From positions 3,589-26,366 of the forward strand of contig JADGJH010000179.1 in the NCBI GenBank assembly GCA_027596945.1: DNA of 22,778 nucleotides, written 5' to 3'. The notes under the pieces are model-generated. The model had not been told where the DNA came from. It worked only from the letters and a program-made list of their open reading frames with translations, and did not search any database. Source of the DNA: Physocladia obscura. Lineage: Eukaryota; Chytridiomycota; Chytridiomycetes; Chytridiales; Chytriomycetaceae. Shown here piece by piece: positions 21,134-22,778 of this stretch. Both the position numbers and the translations under genes were made by a program. The first letter of the stretch is position 1. Each line of letters starts with the position of its first letter.

Positions 21134-22362
21134 TCCTGTCAAACACTGTAGAAATGAGGTTGGCGGGTTCGAAGATCGTGCGAGATATTTGCTGTCGATC
21201 GCTAAGGAGGCGTTGGCTGACAAAGAGCTGCCGAAGGAAGGGTTCAAGCGATTCATCAGACGCGAACCGATGGGTGTAGTTTTGATCATTAGTGCCTGGA
21301 ACTATCCTGTAATGTTTTAATATATCTCTTATTTTTATCGATTGAAATTCATCTAAAATTTTTTTTCTTCTTCTAAAAAAGTATCTCGTATCCGTCAACG
21401 GCGTCGTCCCCGCTCTCCTATCCGGAAACACAGTTCTCCTAAAACAAGCGCCTCAAACTCTCCCAACTGCCGACAGATTCTTTAAAGCCTTTGAAAAAGC
21501 TGGTTTGCCTACAAACGTGTTCCAAACATTACCAGTAGACCACGCCGTCGCCGCCGTCGTCCTGCAAGATCCACGCATCGACCATGCCCATTTCACCGGA
21601 TCCGTGCGCGGCGGGCACGAAGTCTCGAAAACAATCGCCAACAAATTCATGGGTCTCGGTCTCGAACTTGGCGGTAAGGATCCGGCATATGTACGCGCCG
21701 ACGCCGACCCGAAACACGCCGCAGAGAATCTTGTGGACGGCGCAATGTACAACTCGGGGCAGTCGTGCTGTGGAGTTGAGAGAATCTATGTGCATGAATC
21801 TGTGTTTGATGCATTTGTGGCGGCGGCGGTTGAGACTGCAAAAGAGTACAAGTTGGGCGATTCGTTGCAGGATGATGCTGTTAATTTGGGGCCGGTTGTG
21901 AATGTCGCGGCGGCAGATAATATCCGTGCGCATTTGGACGATGCGGTCAAGAAAGGAGCAAAGTTGTTGGTTGATGAAGCTTTGTTTCCGGCGGCGAAGC
22001 CAGGAACAGCGTTTATTGCACCGCAGATTCTCGTGAATGTTGATCATACAATGAGGATTATGAAGGAAGAGACATTTGGGCCAGTTGTTGGAGTGATGAA
22101 GGTCAAGTCAGATGAAGAAGCTATTGCGTTCATGAACGATAGTGATTTTGGATTGACTGCGTCGATTTGGACAAAGGATGTTGACACAGCTCTCAAAATT
22201 GGCGACCAGCTCGAGTGCGGGACTGTATTTTTGAACCGGTGTGACTTTTTGGATCCAGCACTGCCCTGGTCTGGTGTCAAGGACAGCGGAAGAGGCGTGA
22301 CACTTTCGTATCTCGGATTTGATGCAATGACAAGACCAAAGGCATTCCACTTTCGCGTTTAG
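21134..22362 (+). CDS. aldehyde dehydrogenase family protein, N-terminus missing
   Basis: NAD(P)-dependent aldehyde dehydrogenase superfamily, substrate not determined. Exons: about 21134-21308 and 21382-22362, with an intron 21309-21381 (GTAATG donor). About 384 aa are visible against the usual 450-500. Landmarks are EVGGFEDRARYLLSIA, the oxyanion/NAD segment ISAWNYP, the general-base Glu in GLELGGKDPAYV (codon at 21664) and the nucleophile Cys in NSGQSCCGV (TGC at 21766-21768), then EETFGPVVGVMK near the C-terminus. Catalytic residues are intact. About 80-100 N-terminal residues are absent: only 92 bp separate the katanin stop from the first aligned codon, this gap is poly-T, contains no ATG, and the first in-frame Met is at 21270 inside the fold. 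It is a truncated gene, a 5' exon lost in assembly, or an exon not recognisable here. GC is clearly higher than in the genes to the left. Confidence 0.85.
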
Positions 22363-22396
22363 ATTTTTTTGCAGAGTGAAATAATTGACGCAACAA

Positions 22397-22402
22397 AATA
22401 AA
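22397..22402 (+). terminator. poly(A) signal of the aldehyde dehydrogenase gene
   Basis: AATAAA (followed by a second overlapping AATAAA) lies 34 nt after the stop codon at 22360-22362. Confidence 0.5.
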
Positions 22403-22451
22403 TAAATATTGACGCAAAAACTAAAAAATTTATGCAATAAGAACAGGACAG

Positions 22452-22457
22452 TTTATT
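22452..22457 (-). terminator. poly(A) signal of the DapA-family gene
   Basis: TTTATT on the plus strand reads AATAAA on the minus strand, 21 nt past that gene's stop codon (22479-22481). Confidence 0.5.
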
Positions 22458-22478
22458 TCAACTAGGTATGCGCGATGA

Positions 22479-22778
22479 CTACAGCTTCAGCTCGATTTCC
22501 ATGACTTCAGCAATGCCGTCCTTGACGGAGCTGATTTGTATATCGGCGAGTTTCTTGAGCGGAAGTCTGGGGTGGCCGCCGTATCCGTAGTACGACTGGA
22601 TGCCGGACTTTGTGCCGGCAATGGAAGCCTTTGTCAGGACCCAGTCGCCCTTGCTCAGGATCTTTTGCAGGGCAATGGCCTCCTGGATCTTGCCTTCGGT
22701 GTAGAGCGACCAGACCTTGACGCAGACCTTGGGGAAGACGTTTGCGCCGCCGGCAATGATTCCGGAGCCGCCGGAGAC
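22479..22778 (-). CDS. DapA/DHDPS-family aldolase or dehydratase, C-terminal 99 residues (runs off window)
   Basis: Codons are in frame from the right edge (22778) to TAG at 22479-22481, with no start in the window. The sequence GGSGIIAGGANVFPKVCVKV, SLYTEGKIQEA, then GDWVLTKASIAGTKSGIQSY and YGYGGHPRLPLK matches the C-terminal part of the class I aldolase DHDPS/NAL family, in particular the fungal dihydrodipicolinate-synthetase-like and 4-hydroxy-2-oxoglutarate aldolase-like proteins. The Schiff-base Lys and the YxxN motif would lie upstream, outside the window, so the exact reaction cannot be read. Codon third positions are strongly G/C, unlike DBP4 or VPS8. It is convergent with the aldehyde dehydrogenase. 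Confidence 0.8.
   Translation of the reverse strand, partial: VSGGSGIIAGGANVFPKVCVKVWSLYTEGKIQEAIALQKILSKGDWVLTKASIAGTKSGIQSYYGYGGHPRLPLKKLADIQISSVKDGIAEVMEIELKL

Noticed and set aside
21529..22047. 172-aa minus-strand frame opposite the aldehyde dehydrogenase
   Set aside because: Shadow of the GC-biased ALDH exon; no domain recognised.

Overview
The window is 22.8 kb of intron-dense, AT-rich eukaryotic nuclear DNA. I placed about 45 introns by protein homology and reading-frame continuity. Most are 49-110 nt and a few reach 140-340 nt. Several have a TACTAAC or TACTAAT-like branch site and most genes end near AATAAA. Gene content (DBP4/DDX10 helicase, prohibitin-2, F1-ATPase beta and delta, CORVET VPS8, katanin p80) and the fungal look of the mitochondrial proteins suggest a compact genome of an early-diverging, probably flagellated (chytrid-like) fungus or close relative. 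Katanin p80 is absent from model yeasts and typical of organisms with cilia or complex microtubule arrays. The taxonomic call is inference.

Layout: DBP4 helicase (-, 563-3896) and prohibitin-2 (+, 3930-5410) are head to head with 33 bp between start codons. A mitochondrial PPR-like protein follows (+, 5456-7986), then a small putative secreted cationic peptide (-, 7999-8142) too short for routine ORF calling. F1-ATPase delta (-, 8261-8986) and F1-ATPase beta (+, 9692-11410) are divergent and share a 705-bp intergenic region that holds a long imperfect palindrome. VPS8 (-, 11488-18248 or from 18087) is a 14-exon gene including a deduced 11-nt microexon. Its 5' end interlocks with the 5' end of katanin p80 (+, 18150-21041). 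A 5'-truncated aldehyde dehydrogenase (+, 21134-22362) starts directly after two long poly-T tracts. The 3' end of a DapA-family aldolase/dehydratase gene (-, 22479-22778) runs off the right edge.

By function, four consecutive recognised genes between 3.9 and 11.4 kb (prohibitin-2, PPR protein, ATP synthase delta and beta) act in mitochondria. Two of them are subunits of the same F1 head and are transcribed from one intergenic region. VPS8 (endosomal tethering) and katanin p80 (microtubule severing) have no obvious joint pathway, but their start regions physically overlap. The last two genes are metabolic enzymes with visibly higher GC and longer open exons than the rest.

The most notable observations are the overlapping VPS8/katanin start regions, the high proportion of splice donors with T at +3 (GTTNNN), the 11-nt microexon, the small secreted-peptide gene with a shared bidirectional poly(A) signal, and the missing N-terminus of the aldehyde dehydrogenase beside the T-tracts. 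I saw no CRISPR array, transposon, tRNA or rRNA.
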